Position numbers and translations under genes: made by a program
Source of the DNA: Streptomyces sp. SAI-127
GTDB taxonomy: Bacteria; Actinomycetota; Actinomycetes; Streptomycetales; Streptomycetaceae
Assembly: GCF_029894425.1 (NCBI RefSeq)
Contig: NZ_JARXYJ010000001.1
Span: 806,001 to 870,000 of the forward strand
Reading direction: 5' to 3'
Length of the DNA: 64,000 nt
Part shown: piece by piece, positions 57,216 to 64,000 of the stretch
How positions within the stretch are numbered: the stretch's first letter is position 1
Layout: every line of letters begins with the position of its first letter
The notes under the pieces: generated by a model
What the model was told of the DNA's origin: nothing
The model's input: only the letters and a program-made list of their open reading frames with translations
Databases searched by the model: none

Positions 57216-58765
57216 TTGCTGCCTCCGACGAGGTCGGCCCGGCCGGAGAGCACGAGCGTGGTCGCGGTGTCGTCGTCGTACGCGCCGGTGATCACGGCGG
57301 GAAGGCTGTGCACGAGCCGGGCCTGCTCCGCGACCAGTACGCGGGTCAGCGCCGTACCGCCGCGGACGCCGATGAGCAGGACGCCTGCCTCTGCCGTCTT
57401 ACGCACCTGGTCGAGCGCGAGCGGCAATCCCTCCTCGGTGTCCGGCGCGTCGATCCACACGCCCGCCCCGAACGACTGACCGCTGAAGGGGACCATCGGG
57501 ATGCCGGTGCCGTCGGTCCCGGTCAGGAGGTCGTCGCGAACCGTCACCCGGCGCGAGGGAAGGCGGTACGGCCCGACACGGAAAGGCGTCTTCAGGGGCC
57601 CCGCCTCATGGTGTCGCCGCCACCACCCGTCGACGCGGTCCACGTACGACGCGTCGCGTACGGCGAGTTTGCCGCGCGGGATGCTGCGGGTGAGGAAGTG
57701 GAAGGCGAACTGCGTCGGATCGTCGAAGGAGCGGACGTAGCGACCGAAGTGTTCCCACCAGGACAGGCTGGGCCGTGCCGAGTTCTGGATCCTCTCGACC
57801 TTGGGGCGGCGGCGCTCCTCGTACAGGTCGAGCGCCTCCGGCACGCTGGGTGACGGCTCCCCCAGGGCCTCGGCCAGCGCGACCGCGTCCTCCATGGCCA
57901 TCTTGGTGCCGGACCCGACCGAGAAGTGGGCGGTGTGCGCCGCGTCGCCCAGCAGCACCCACTTTCCCCGCCGCCACGAACTGGCCCTGCGCGTGGCGAA
58001 GTTGGCCCAGCGGGAGTTGTTGCCGACCAACTGGTGCCCGTCGATCTGTTCGCGGAACAGGTCTTCCAGGTAGCTCTTGGTCTTCTCGTCGCTCGTGCCC
58101 GGCGGGGTCGAGGGATCGAAGGTGTCGAGACCGGCCCTGGCCCAGGAGTGGGCGTCGGTCTCGACGATGAACGTGCTCAAAGAGTCGCTGATCGGATAGG
58201 CGTGGGCGGCGAAGACACCGTGGGGGCCGTCCTGGTGGACGAAGGTGAGCCCGTCGAACATGTAAGTGGTGCCGAACCAGATGAACTTCGCGCTCGCCAC
58301 CTCGGCGGTCGGTCCGAAGTCGTCGGCGAACAGGGTGCGGAAGCGGCTGTTGGCGCCGTCGCACACCACGACCACGTCGAAGTCGTCCAGTTCGGCGGGA
58401 TCGCGGACCTCATGCTCGAAGCGCATCCGCACGCCCTCGGCGCGGGCCCGTTCCTGCAGCAGGCTCAGCAGCGTCTTGCGTACGACGGCCGCCATGCCCA
58501 TGCCGCCGACGCGCTCCCGAGCGCCGTGCACGCGGACCTCGATGTCGTCCCAGTGCCGGCCGTCCTTCTCCAGCGCTTCGCTGAGGACGGGATCGGCGGC
58601 GTCGATGGCGTCGAGGGTGGCGTCGGAGAAGACCACTCCGAAGCCGAACGTGTCGTCGGGGCGGTTGCGTTCGAAGACCACGACCTCGGCGCCGGGCCGG
58701 CTCCGCTTGAGCAGGGTGGCGAAGAACAGTCCTCCGGGACCTGCGCCGATGCAGGCAACTTTCAT
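57212..58765 (-). CDS. sdgC: Salicylyl-CoA 5-hydroxylase (FAD monooxygenase) with shortened OYE-like tail
   Basis: A 517-residue protein. N-terminal FAD domain: MKVACIGAGPGGLFFATLLK, VVFERNRPDDTFGFGVVFSD, VVVCDGANSRFRTLF and GDAAHTAHFSVGSGTKMAME, all typical of salicylyl/anthraniloyl-CoA 5-hydroxylases. The last 130 residues (LKTPFRVGPYRLPSRRV, then AEAGVLLIGVRGGTALTRVL and TTLVLSGRADLVGG) look like the start and end of an old-yellow-enzyme barrel with the middle lost. The expected product is gentisyl-CoA. ATG fixed by GAAGGAA upstream and the 4-bp coupling downstream. Confidence 0.87.
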   Translation of the reverse strand: MKVACIGAGPGGLFFATLLKRSRPGAEVVVFERNRPDDTFGFGVVFSDATLDAIDAADPVLSEALEKDGRHWDDIEVRVHGARERVGGMGMAAVVRKTLLSLLQERARAEGVRMRFEHEVRDPAELDDFDVVVVCDGANSRFRTLFADDFGPTAEVASAKFIWFGTTYMFDGLTFVHQDGPHGVFAAHAYPISDSLSTFIVETDAHSWARAGLDTFDPSTPPGTSDEKTKSYLEDLFREQIDGHQLVGNNSRWANFATRRASSWRRGKWVLLGDAAHTAHFSVGSGTKMAMEDAVALAEALGEPSPSVPEALDLYEERRRPKVERIQNSARPSLSWWEHFGRYVRSFDDPTQFAFHFLTRSIPRGKLAVRDASYVDRVDGWWRRHHEAGPLKTPFRVGPYRLPSRRVTVRDDLLTGTDGTGIPMVPFSGQSFGAGVWIDAPDTEEGLPLALDQVRKTAEAGVLLIGVRGGTALTRVLVAEQARLVHSLPAVITGAYDDDTATTLVLSGRADLVGGSK

Positions 58766-58781
58766 GGCATTTCCTTCGCGC

Positions 58782-59507
58782 TCACAGCCACGCGGGCAGT
58801 GTCGGCAGGGATCCCCCGCCGGTCGGATACAGGGGGCCGGGCACGGGCCGTCCGGTCGCGTAGGCGGCCAGGCTGGGCAGGTCACCGCTCACCACGACCG
58901 GCTCGACGCCGGCCGAGTCGCCCAGGAGCCAGGTGTGGGCACCGTCCTCGGACCGCAGCCGGACGGAGGGGCAGTCCGGTCGCGCCCGGAAGGAGGCGGC
59001 CACGTCGTCGACGAGGGCCGCGCACATGTCGTGCGGCACGTCGTCGAAGCTGGTGTCGATGTCCAGGTCGACGGCGTGGATCCACACCTCACGCGCCCGC
59101 ATCCAGGGGACCTGCGAGGCGGGAACCTCACGCCCTCGCGCGGTGCGGACGGTCGCCGCCCAGCACTCGTCGGGCAGCGCGGCGACTTCCTCGGCGAGAC
59201 GGCTGTCGGCCGCGAGCAGCTCGGCACGCAGCTCCTCGGCCGGCCGCCGGGCGCCCTCCTCTATCTCACGTGCACGCTGGTCGCCACTTGTGTACATGGG
59301 CGTCTCGACGCCTGTCCGCGCCCAGGTCAGCAGGTTGACGAGCGCGTCGGCGTTGCGGGCGACGTGAGCGACGACGTGGGCCCGGCTCCAGCCCGGCAGG
59401 TACGAGGGCCTGGTGAATCCCGGGTCGGTCAGCCGGTGCACGGCGGCTTCGAAAGCCGCCGTGCCCTTGGCCGCCCGCTCCAGCATCGTGGCCGGGCGTG
59501 CGCTCAC
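58782..59507 (-). CDS. Maleylpyruvate isomerase, mycothiol-dependent type
   Basis: A 241-residue DinB-fold protein: YLPGWSRAHVVAHVARNADA with the metal histidine, DQRAREIEEGARRPAEELRA and MRAREVWIHAVDLDIDTSFD with the Glu and second His, then the C-terminal SCP2-like domain. It isomerises maleylpyruvate, the gentisate ring-cleavage product, to fumarylpyruvate using mycothiol, the actinobacterial thiol. It overlaps the fumarylpyruvate hydrolase stop by 4 bp. Confidence 0.9.
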   Translation of the reverse strand: MSARPATMLERAAKGTAAFEAAVHRLTDPGFTRPSYLPGWSRAHVVAHVARNADALVNLLTWARTGVETPMYTSGDQRAREIEEGARRPAEELRAELLAADSRLAEEVAALPDECWAATVRTARGREVPASQVPWMRAREVWIHAVDLDIDTSFDDVPHDMCAALVDDVAASFRARPDCPSVRLRSEDGAHTWLLGDSAGVEPVVVSGDLPSLAAYATGRPVPGPLYPTGGGSLPTLPAWL

Positions 59508-60334
59508 CGTGTCTCGAGGCGGCAGGTGTTGCGGGTCTCGCCGATCCCCTCGATCCGGGTGACGAGGAGTGAACCGTCCTGCAGATAGCGGGCGGGCTTG
59601 CGGGCGTGGCCGACCCCGCCCGGAGTGCCGGTGGCGATCACGTCGCCGGGCACAAGGGTGACGATCTCGGACAGGTACGCGACCAGTGCGACCGGGTCGA
59701 AGACGAGGTCACCGGTGTCGGCCTTCTGGACCGTGTCGCCGTCGACCTCACAGGTCAGGCTCAGGCCCTGGGCGGAGACCGCGGGGTCGTCGGCGGTCAC
59801 CAGCCATGGTCCGACGGGGGTGGTGGCCTCGAAGGTCTTGCCCTGGTCCCACTGGGTGGTGCGGTACTGCCAGTCGCGGGCGGTGACATCGTTGAGCACG
59901 GTGTACCCGGCGATCGCGGCCCGCGCCTGCTCCGAGTCGGCGTGCCGGACCTCGGCACCGATGACGACACCGAGTTCGGCTTCCCAGTCCATCTGCGTGG
60001 AGGAGGCGGGCAGGGTCACGTCGTCGTAGGCGCCGACCAACGCCCGCGCGAACTTGGAGAACAGTGTGGGGTGCGAGGGGAGTTCGCGGCCCATCTCCAG
60101 AATGTGGGTGCGGTAGTTGAGGCCGACGCACACGACCTTCTCCGGCGCGACGACGACAGGGGCGTAGTCCAGGGCGCCTTCGTACGTCTCACCGTCGGCG
60201 TCCGCGGCACGCGTCGCCCAGTCCCGGTGGCGCAGGAAGGCCACCAGGTCGTTCTCACCGAGGTCGACGGCCTTGTCCTCGTCGACGCGGACGGCGCGCG
60301 TGGTGCCGTTGACCCGGATGGTGGCGAGCTTCAC
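59504..60334 (-). CDS. Fumarylpyruvate hydrolase (FAH family)
   Basis: A 276-residue FAH-fold protein: KVVCVGLNYRTHILEMGREL, PTLFSKFARALVGAYDDVTL, QMDWEAELGVVIGAEVRHAD (metal-binding E-x-E), GYTVLNDVTARDWQYRTTQW, GLSLTCEVDGDTVQKADTGD and GDVIATGTPGGVGHARKPAR. It cleaves fumarylpyruvate to fumarate and pyruvate, the last step of the gentisate pathway. GTG 60334 overlaps the dioxygenase stop (GTGA). Confidence 0.93.
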   Translation of the reverse strand: MKLATIRVNGTTRAVRVDEDKAVDLGENDLVAFLRHRDWATRAADADGETYEGALDYAPVVVAPEKVVCVGLNYRTHILEMGRELPSHPTLFSKFARALVGAYDDVTLPASSTQMDWEAELGVVIGAEVRHADSEQARAAIAGYTVLNDVTARDWQYRTTQWDQGKTFEATTPVGPWLVTADDPAVSAQGLSLTCEVDGDTVQKADTGDLVFDPVALVAYLSEIVTLVPGDVIATGTPGGVGHARKPARYLQDGSLLVTRIEGIGETRNTCRLETR

Positions 60335-61407
60335 TTGTGTTCTCCTCGGGAGGTACGGGCGAGGCCGAGGGCCTCGTAGACGGGCTCGTCGCTGAAGCGG
60401 AACAGATCGACCTGGGTACGGGCGGACAGCGAGACCTCGCACCAGGACGGGACGACGAACAGGTCGCCCTTGGCGATCTCGAAGACCTTGTCGCCGACGT
60501 GGGCGACCGCCTCGCCCTCGAACACCTGCCAGATCGCGGAGCCGACCGTGCGCACCGGAGCGGTCCGGGTGCCGGCCCGCAGTCGGCGCATCTCGGTGCG
60601 CATCGTGACCAGGGCGTCCCTGCCGGTGGTGGGGTTGGAGAAGCGGACTCCGGCGTGTCCGGGCTCGAGCACGCCGGGCACGCCTTCCTGCTCCAACTCC
60701 AGCTGGGCGGTCAGGGCGGCGTCGGTGTGCTCCCAGCGGTAGGCGTTCAGCGGGGAGTTGGGCTGGTCGGGCCGTCCGATCGGGCGCAGCCCGGGGTGGC
60801 CCCACAGCCGTTCGCCGCGCGAGCGCTCGGGGGTTTCGCGGGTGGAGAGCTCGTCGCGGCCGAACTCGAAGAAGCCGGCGTCAAGTTTGGAGACGAGCGG
60901 GATGTCGAGGCCGTCGAGCCAGGCCATCGGCTCGTCGGTGACGTTCTGGTGCTCATGGAAGGCCCAGCTCGGTGTCAGCAGCAGGTCACCCCGCCGCATC
61001 GCCACCGCGTCCCCGTCGACGTTGGTCCACACGCCCTCGCCTTCGACGACGAACCGGAAGGCTCCCTGGCTGTGCCGGTGGGAGGGGGCGACCTCGCGCG
61101 GGCCCAGGTACTGGATCGCGGTCCACAGGGTCGGAGTGGCGTAAGGGAGGCCGGGGAAGCCGGGGTTGGACAGGGCCATGGCACGGCGCTCGCCGCCACG
61201 CCCCACCGGCACGAGCTCTCCGGAGCGCTGTGCGATGGGCAGCAGCTCCGTCCACCGCCACAGGTGCGGAACCGCTGCGGGCTGCGGCGACATCGGCATG
61301 AGGCCGTCCACCTGGGTCCACAGCGGGATCAGACCCGCGTCCTCGAAGTCCGCGTACAGCTCGTCGAGCAGCTTGCGCTCGGTCTGTTCGCTGGTGGTGT
61401 CGGTCAC
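60331..61407 (-). CDS. sdgD: Gentisate 1,2-dioxygenase
   Basis: A 358-residue bicupin. N-terminal cupin: VAPSHRHSQGAFRFVVEGEG with H-x-H and ligand spacing of ring-cleaving cupins, then FHEHQNVTDEPMAWLDGLDI; C-terminal cupin: SAIWQVFEGEAVAHVGDKVF and GDLFVVPSWCEVSLSARTQV. It opens the ring of gentisate with O2 and Fe(II) to give maleylpyruvate. GTG 61407 is preferred because GGAGG lies 7 bp upstream; a longer frame begins at 61473. First gene of the leftward salicylate operon. Confidence 0.93.
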   Translation of the reverse strand: MTDTTSEQTERKLLDELYADFEDAGLIPLWTQVDGLMPMSPQPAAVPHLWRWTELLPIAQRSGELVPVGRGGERRAMALSNPGFPGLPYATPTLWTAIQYLGPREVAPSHRHSQGAFRFVVEGEGVWTNVDGDAVAMRRGDLLLTPSWAFHEHQNVTDEPMAWLDGLDIPLVSKLDAGFFEFGRDELSTRETPERSRGERLWGHPGLRPIGRPDQPNSPLNAYRWEHTDAALTAQLELEQEGVPGVLEPGHAGVRFSNPTTGRDALVTMRTEMRRLRAGTRTAPVRTVGSAIWQVFEGEAVAHVGDKVFEIAKGDLFVVPSWCEVSLSARTQVDLFRFSDEPVYEALGLARTSRGEHK

Positions 61408-61499
61408 GGAAACCTCCACGTCGTGTGTTCGGCGACCGCCGGAAGAAGCGCGCATCGTTCCGCGCTGTTCCATGACGTTACGCCGCGGTTTCCCCTCAC

Positions 61500-61525
61500 C
61501 GGAATCCTTGAAGGGTAGGATTCCG
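61500..61525. promoter_or_regulatory. IclR-site inverted repeat overlapping the regulator's ribosome binding site
   Basis: CGGAATCCT and AGGATTCCG form perfect 9-bp arms around an 8-nt spacer, ending 2 bp before the iclR ATG. The spacer and right arm include GAAGGG and AGGA, the likely Shine-Dalgarno. It lies in the 120-bp gap between the sdg operon and the regulator and is the obvious operator candidate. Confidence 0.65.
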
Positions 61526-61527
61526 CT

Positions 61528-62301
61528 ATGGAGAATTCAGCGGTTGGTTCGCCCGGTCCCACGTATCCGGTGAGTGCCGCCGGCAACGCCCTGCGCGTCG
61601 TCCGGCTGCTGCACGAGCTCGACGAACTGCGGGTGATGGACGTCGCCGACCGGCTCGGCGTCGCGCGCTCGACCGCGCACCGGGTCCTCGCGATGCTCGT
61701 CTTCGAGGGATTCGCCGTGCAGGACCGCCACAAGGTGTACCGGCCGGGGCCCGCTCTGCAGGCGATCAGGGGAAGCCAGGCCGCCCCTCCCCCGGACCTG
61801 ATCACCATCGCCCACCCTCACCTGCAACGACTGGCGGACGCCGTCCGGGAGACGACCCACCTGATGGTGCTCGAGGGCAACGGCAGCCGCTTCCTCGACG
61901 GTGTGGAGGGTTCCCAGGCGCTGCGCGTCAGCTTCCGCACGGGCACACTCCTGCCCGCGCACGTGACCTCGGGCGGCAAGGCCCTGCTCGCGGCACTGCC
62001 GGCCGACCGGCTCCGGGCCCTCTACCCCAATGGCCTTCCCGAGGAGGGGACCAAGGCTTCCAAGGACTTCGAGAGCCTGATGAACGAGCTGGTGTCCGTG
62101 CGCCGCCACGGCTACGCCATCAATCTCCAGGAGAGCGAGCGCGGAGTGCACGCCGTCGGCGCGTGTGTACGCGACCGCACGGCCACCGCCGTCGCTGCCG
62201 TGGTCGTGGCGGCTCCGTCCGTTCGATGCACCCGCGCAAGGCTCGCCGAACTGTCCGAACCTCTGCTCGCGACCGCGCGGGACATCGGTCAGGGTCTGTG
62301 A
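61528..62301 (+). CDS. IclR-family regulator of the salicylate/gentisate operon
   Basis: A 257-residue protein. The winged helix is NALRVVRLLHELDELRVMDV, ADRLGVARSTAHRVLAMLVF, EGFAVQDRHKVYRPGPALQ; the GAF-like effector domain has ITIAHPHLQRLADAVRETTH, LRVSFRTGTLLPAHVTSGGK, ALLAALPADRLRALYP and GYAINLQESERGVHAVGACV. IclR members commonly sense aromatic acids. Its divergent position to the gentisate dioxygenase makes it the probable pathway regulator, responding to salicylate, salicylyl-CoA or gentisate. Confidence 0.92.
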   Translation: MENSAVGSPGPTYPVSAAGNALRVVRLLHELDELRVMDVADRLGVARSTAHRVLAMLVFEGFAVQDRHKVYRPGPALQAIRGSQAAPPPDLITIAHPHLQRLADAVRETTHLMVLEGNGSRFLDGVEGSQALRVSFRTGTLLPAHVTSGGKALLAALPADRLRALYPNGLPEEGTKASKDFESLMNELVSVRRHGYAINLQESERGVHAVGACVRDRTATAVAAVVVAAPSVRCTRARLAELSEPLLATARDIGQGL

Positions 62302-62308
62302 ACGGCGG

Positions 62309-62347
62309 CGCCGCACGCCACCTCAAACCGCGTGGTGGCGTGCGCCG
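62309..62347. terminator. Bidirectional hairpin terminator
   Basis: CGCACGCCACC (62312-62322) and GGTGGCGTGCG (62334-62344) are perfect 11-bp arms with an 11-nt loop, extended by outer pairs after one mismatch. It starts 8 bp after the iclR stop in the 142-bp gap to the convergent amidohydrolase gene. Confidence 0.75.
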
Positions 62348-62443
62348 TAGGGCCTTCAGGGCGTGTCATACGACCTCCGCGAAGGGCACTTCGGTGAACG
62401 CGGCCGGCGTGGAGCGGGGGCTCCCTTCCGACATCGTCGCTCC

Positions 62444-63706
62444 TCACAGCCCCAGAACGCGCTCGGCGTTGCCGTGCGCGATGCTCGCGAGATCGGCCGG
62501 GGCGTACGGTGCGGAGCGCAGGAATCCCACCGCCTCAGCGCTGGACTCGAACGGGTAGTCGATGGAGAACAGCACCCGGTCGACACCCACGGCATGGACG
62601 GCACCCAGCAGCGCGGCATGCGACATGACGCCGCTGGTGGTGACGTACACGTTGTTCCGCAGGTAGTACGAGGGCAGGTGTTGCACCCTGTGCTCGGCGG
62701 GCACCTGGTCGTAGCGGCTGTCGAGCCGGGCCATCTGGAACGGCAGCAGCTCGCCCATGTGGCCCAGCATCACCGACGCGCGCGGGAACTCGTCGAACAC
62801 TCCGCCGTAGATCAGCCGGAGCGCATGGGCACCCGTCGTCGCGGTCCACCCCCACGACGGCCCGACCAGCACGGGATACCCGTCGAAGACATGCCAGTTG
62901 TCGGCCGGAACGACAGCCGGATGCAGATACAGCGTCACACCGAGGCGCTCCAGTTCGGCCCATACCGGCCTGAACTGCGGCTCGTCGAGGTAGTGCCCCC
63001 GCACATGGTCGTTGTGGAGGACGCCCTTGAAACCGAGCTCCGCCACCGCCCGGCGCAGCTCCACGACCGCGGCCTTGGGATCCTGCAACGGAAGGGTGGC
63101 AAAGCCCGCGAAGCGGGTCGGATGGGCGGCGATCGCCTTGGCGAGATGGTCGTTGATCCGCCGCGCGGCAGCCACGGCCTCCGCGGGATCCTCGATCACT
63201 TCGACGCCCGGCGTGGAATACGAGAGGACCTGGACGTCGACGCCGTTGGCGTCCATGTCCGCAAGCCGCAGCCCGGTCAGATCGTCCAGGCGCCGGAACC
63301 ACTCCTGCTTGATCGCCGGCGGCACCGCCATGTGCTGACGGATCGCTTCCTCCTGCCGGATGGCTCCGGGAACGGAGAACGCCTCTTCCACGGCCACCAT
63401 GCGCATCTTTTCCTCCGAGGTGTTCCGATGGCTCTTCGAGCGGCCGCCTGAGGGCCGTGGCGGCGGACCTGACTCCGGGCGCTTGGGGTCGGTTCCTTGA
63501 ACGCCGGAGAACGCCGTGGAGACAGGGCTGCCGGGCGCGGCGTCGGCTGCCCGGGCGGGCGACCCCGCGACCAGACCACCGACCACGGCGGCTCCTGAAG
63601 CAGCGGCGGTCGCGGCGATGAATCTTCGCCGGGTGGCCTCGACAGGAGGCTCGGGGCGGGGCTCGGCGGGCGGAGTAACGGCTTGGAAGGGACGGTCGTC
63701 GGGCAT
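62444..63706 (-). CDS. Tat-leader gamma-resorcylate decarboxylase-like amidohydrolase
   Basis: A 420-residue protein. The N-terminus has VEATRRRFIAATAAASGAAV and an A-R-A cleavage site, then a proline-rich linker and the barrel: MRMVAVEEAFSVPGAIRQEE, LRLADMDANGVDVQVLSYST, GVTLYLHPAVVPADNWHVFD, VMLGHMGELLPFQMARLDSR and VLFSIDYPFESSAEAVGFLR. Gamma-resorcylate decarboxylases have E-E-H near the start; here it is E-E-A, so one metal ligand is missing. The His in Y-L-H-P and Asp in S-I-D-Y-P-F-E are kept. ATG 63706 follows GGGAGAG. It may act on dihydroxybenzoates, outside the cell if exported. Confidence 0.82.
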   Translation of the reverse strand: MPDDRPFQAVTPPAEPRPEPPVEATRRRFIAATAAASGAAVVGGLVAGSPARAADAAPGSPVSTAFSGVQGTDPKRPESGPPPRPSGGRSKSHRNTSEEKMRMVAVEEAFSVPGAIRQEEAIRQHMAVPPAIKQEWFRRLDDLTGLRLADMDANGVDVQVLSYSTPGVEVIEDPAEAVAAARRINDHLAKAIAAHPTRFAGFATLPLQDPKAAVVELRRAVAELGFKGVLHNDHVRGHYLDEPQFRPVWAELERLGVTLYLHPAVVPADNWHVFDGYPVLVGPSWGWTATTGAHALRLIYGGVFDEFPRASVMLGHMGELLPFQMARLDSRYDQVPAEHRVQHLPSYYLRNNVYVTTSGVMSHAALLGAVHAVGVDRVLFSIDYPFESSAEAVGFLRSAPYAPADLASIAHGNAERVLGL

Positions 63707-63925
63707 GTCCACTCTCCCTCGAGGGCGCGCGGTTGATTGCCGGGGTCCTGCCAATGGCTGTTGCGCTCCGCGAGGGTGCGCGTCGTGACCAGCTGGAGGT
63801 CAGGCAGTTCTCTCGGCGATCGCCGACGCCCATGGCTCATGCCGCTGCAGAGCGCTCCCGGGAGACGAGGGGCCGCCGCTGCCCGCTCTCTTGAACCTGA
63901 GCCAAGCTAGTTCTAGGGTGATTTC

Positions 63926-63986
63926 GAGTCAAGACCAGTAAGGAAGCAGATTGGGCACGACTCCGCCTCATGACTCGGAGTCAAGA
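63926..63986. promoter_or_regulatory. GAGTCA repeat elements at the right edge
   Basis: TGACTC-G-GAGTCA (63971-63983) is a near-continuous palindrome, and GAGTCAAGA occurs both at 63926 and 63978 as a direct repeat. The region upstream of the amidohydrolase start (63707-64000) holds no gene I can support; these sites may belong to its promoter or to a divergent gene beyond the window. Confidence 0.4.
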
Positions 63987-64000
63987 ATGCCTGTTCCTCT

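Overview
The window is high-GC actinobacterial DNA and almost certainly from Streptomyces or a close relative. Evidence: strong G/C bias at third codon positions, frequent GTG starts, a four-gene conservon (cvn) operon, a mycothiol-type maleylpyruvate isomerase, LLM/F420-type oxidoreductases, twin-arginine leaders, and a salicylate-to-gentisate gene set matching the sdg pathway described in Streptomyces sp. WA46. I see no rRNA, tRNA, CRISPR array or replication origin.

Region 1 (1-27.3 kb and 30.6-45.8 kb) is one large CoA-ester catabolic locus. It holds eight acyl-CoA dehydrogenases (two as adjacent pairs, probably heteromeric), four crotonase-fold hydratases, a MaoC protein, two SCP2-type thiolase/DUF35 pairs, three SDRs (two of the 17beta-HSD4 type), an aldehyde dehydrogenase and a GMC oxidoreductase. 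It also holds a class III CoA transferase, two kinds of acyl-activating enzyme, two LLM flavoproteins, an amidohydrolase, a thioesterase and a dedicated electron-transfer flavoprotein (ETF) pair. Genes sit in short divergent operons with 1-20 bp overlaps. Most promoter gaps carry a related AT-rich motif around TAG-N-TAA, including the gap in front of a GntR/FCD regulator gene (11.1-11.9 kb), the best candidate regulator. The substrate is unknown. The enzymes fit beta-oxidation plus retro-aldol shortening of a branched, alicyclic or terpenoid/sterol-like acid; no ring-cleavage oxygenase is seen here. Several proteins are degenerate relatives of known enzymes: a GH1 beta-glucosidase homologue without its catalytic glutamates, an internally shortened PaaK paralogue beside a normal PaaK, an AMP-ligase with an unusual P-loop, and a GNAT/NDP-forming acyl-CoA synthetase with a shortened ATP-grasp part. 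A complete conservon lies inside the locus at 12.0-15.9 kb.

Region 2 (27.3-30.6 kb) is a decaying insertion: an orphan Tat-exported solute-binding protein followed by relics (unassigned ORF, LysR, IS701-type transposase, barstar).

Region 3 (45.9-53.5 kb) is mixed: a zinc-type dehydrogenase, a SUKH-4 immunity-like protein, an OmpR-type two-component system, a Tat-leader amidohydrolase, a TetR regulator divergent from an alpha/beta hydrolase, and a small monooxygenase. A 60-bp repeat lies upstream of both the dehydrogenase and the amidohydrolase.

Region 4 (53.5-62.3 kb) is a salicylate degradation operon: salicylyl-AMP ligase, NDP-forming acyl-CoA synthetase (candidate CoA transfer step), salicylyl-CoA 5-hydroxylase, maleylpyruvate isomerase, fumarylpyruvate hydrolase and gentisate 1,2-dioxygenase. 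It is divergent from an IclR regulator that has a perfect inverted repeat at its ribosome binding site. The window ends with a Tat-leader gamma-resorcylate-decarboxylase-like protein.
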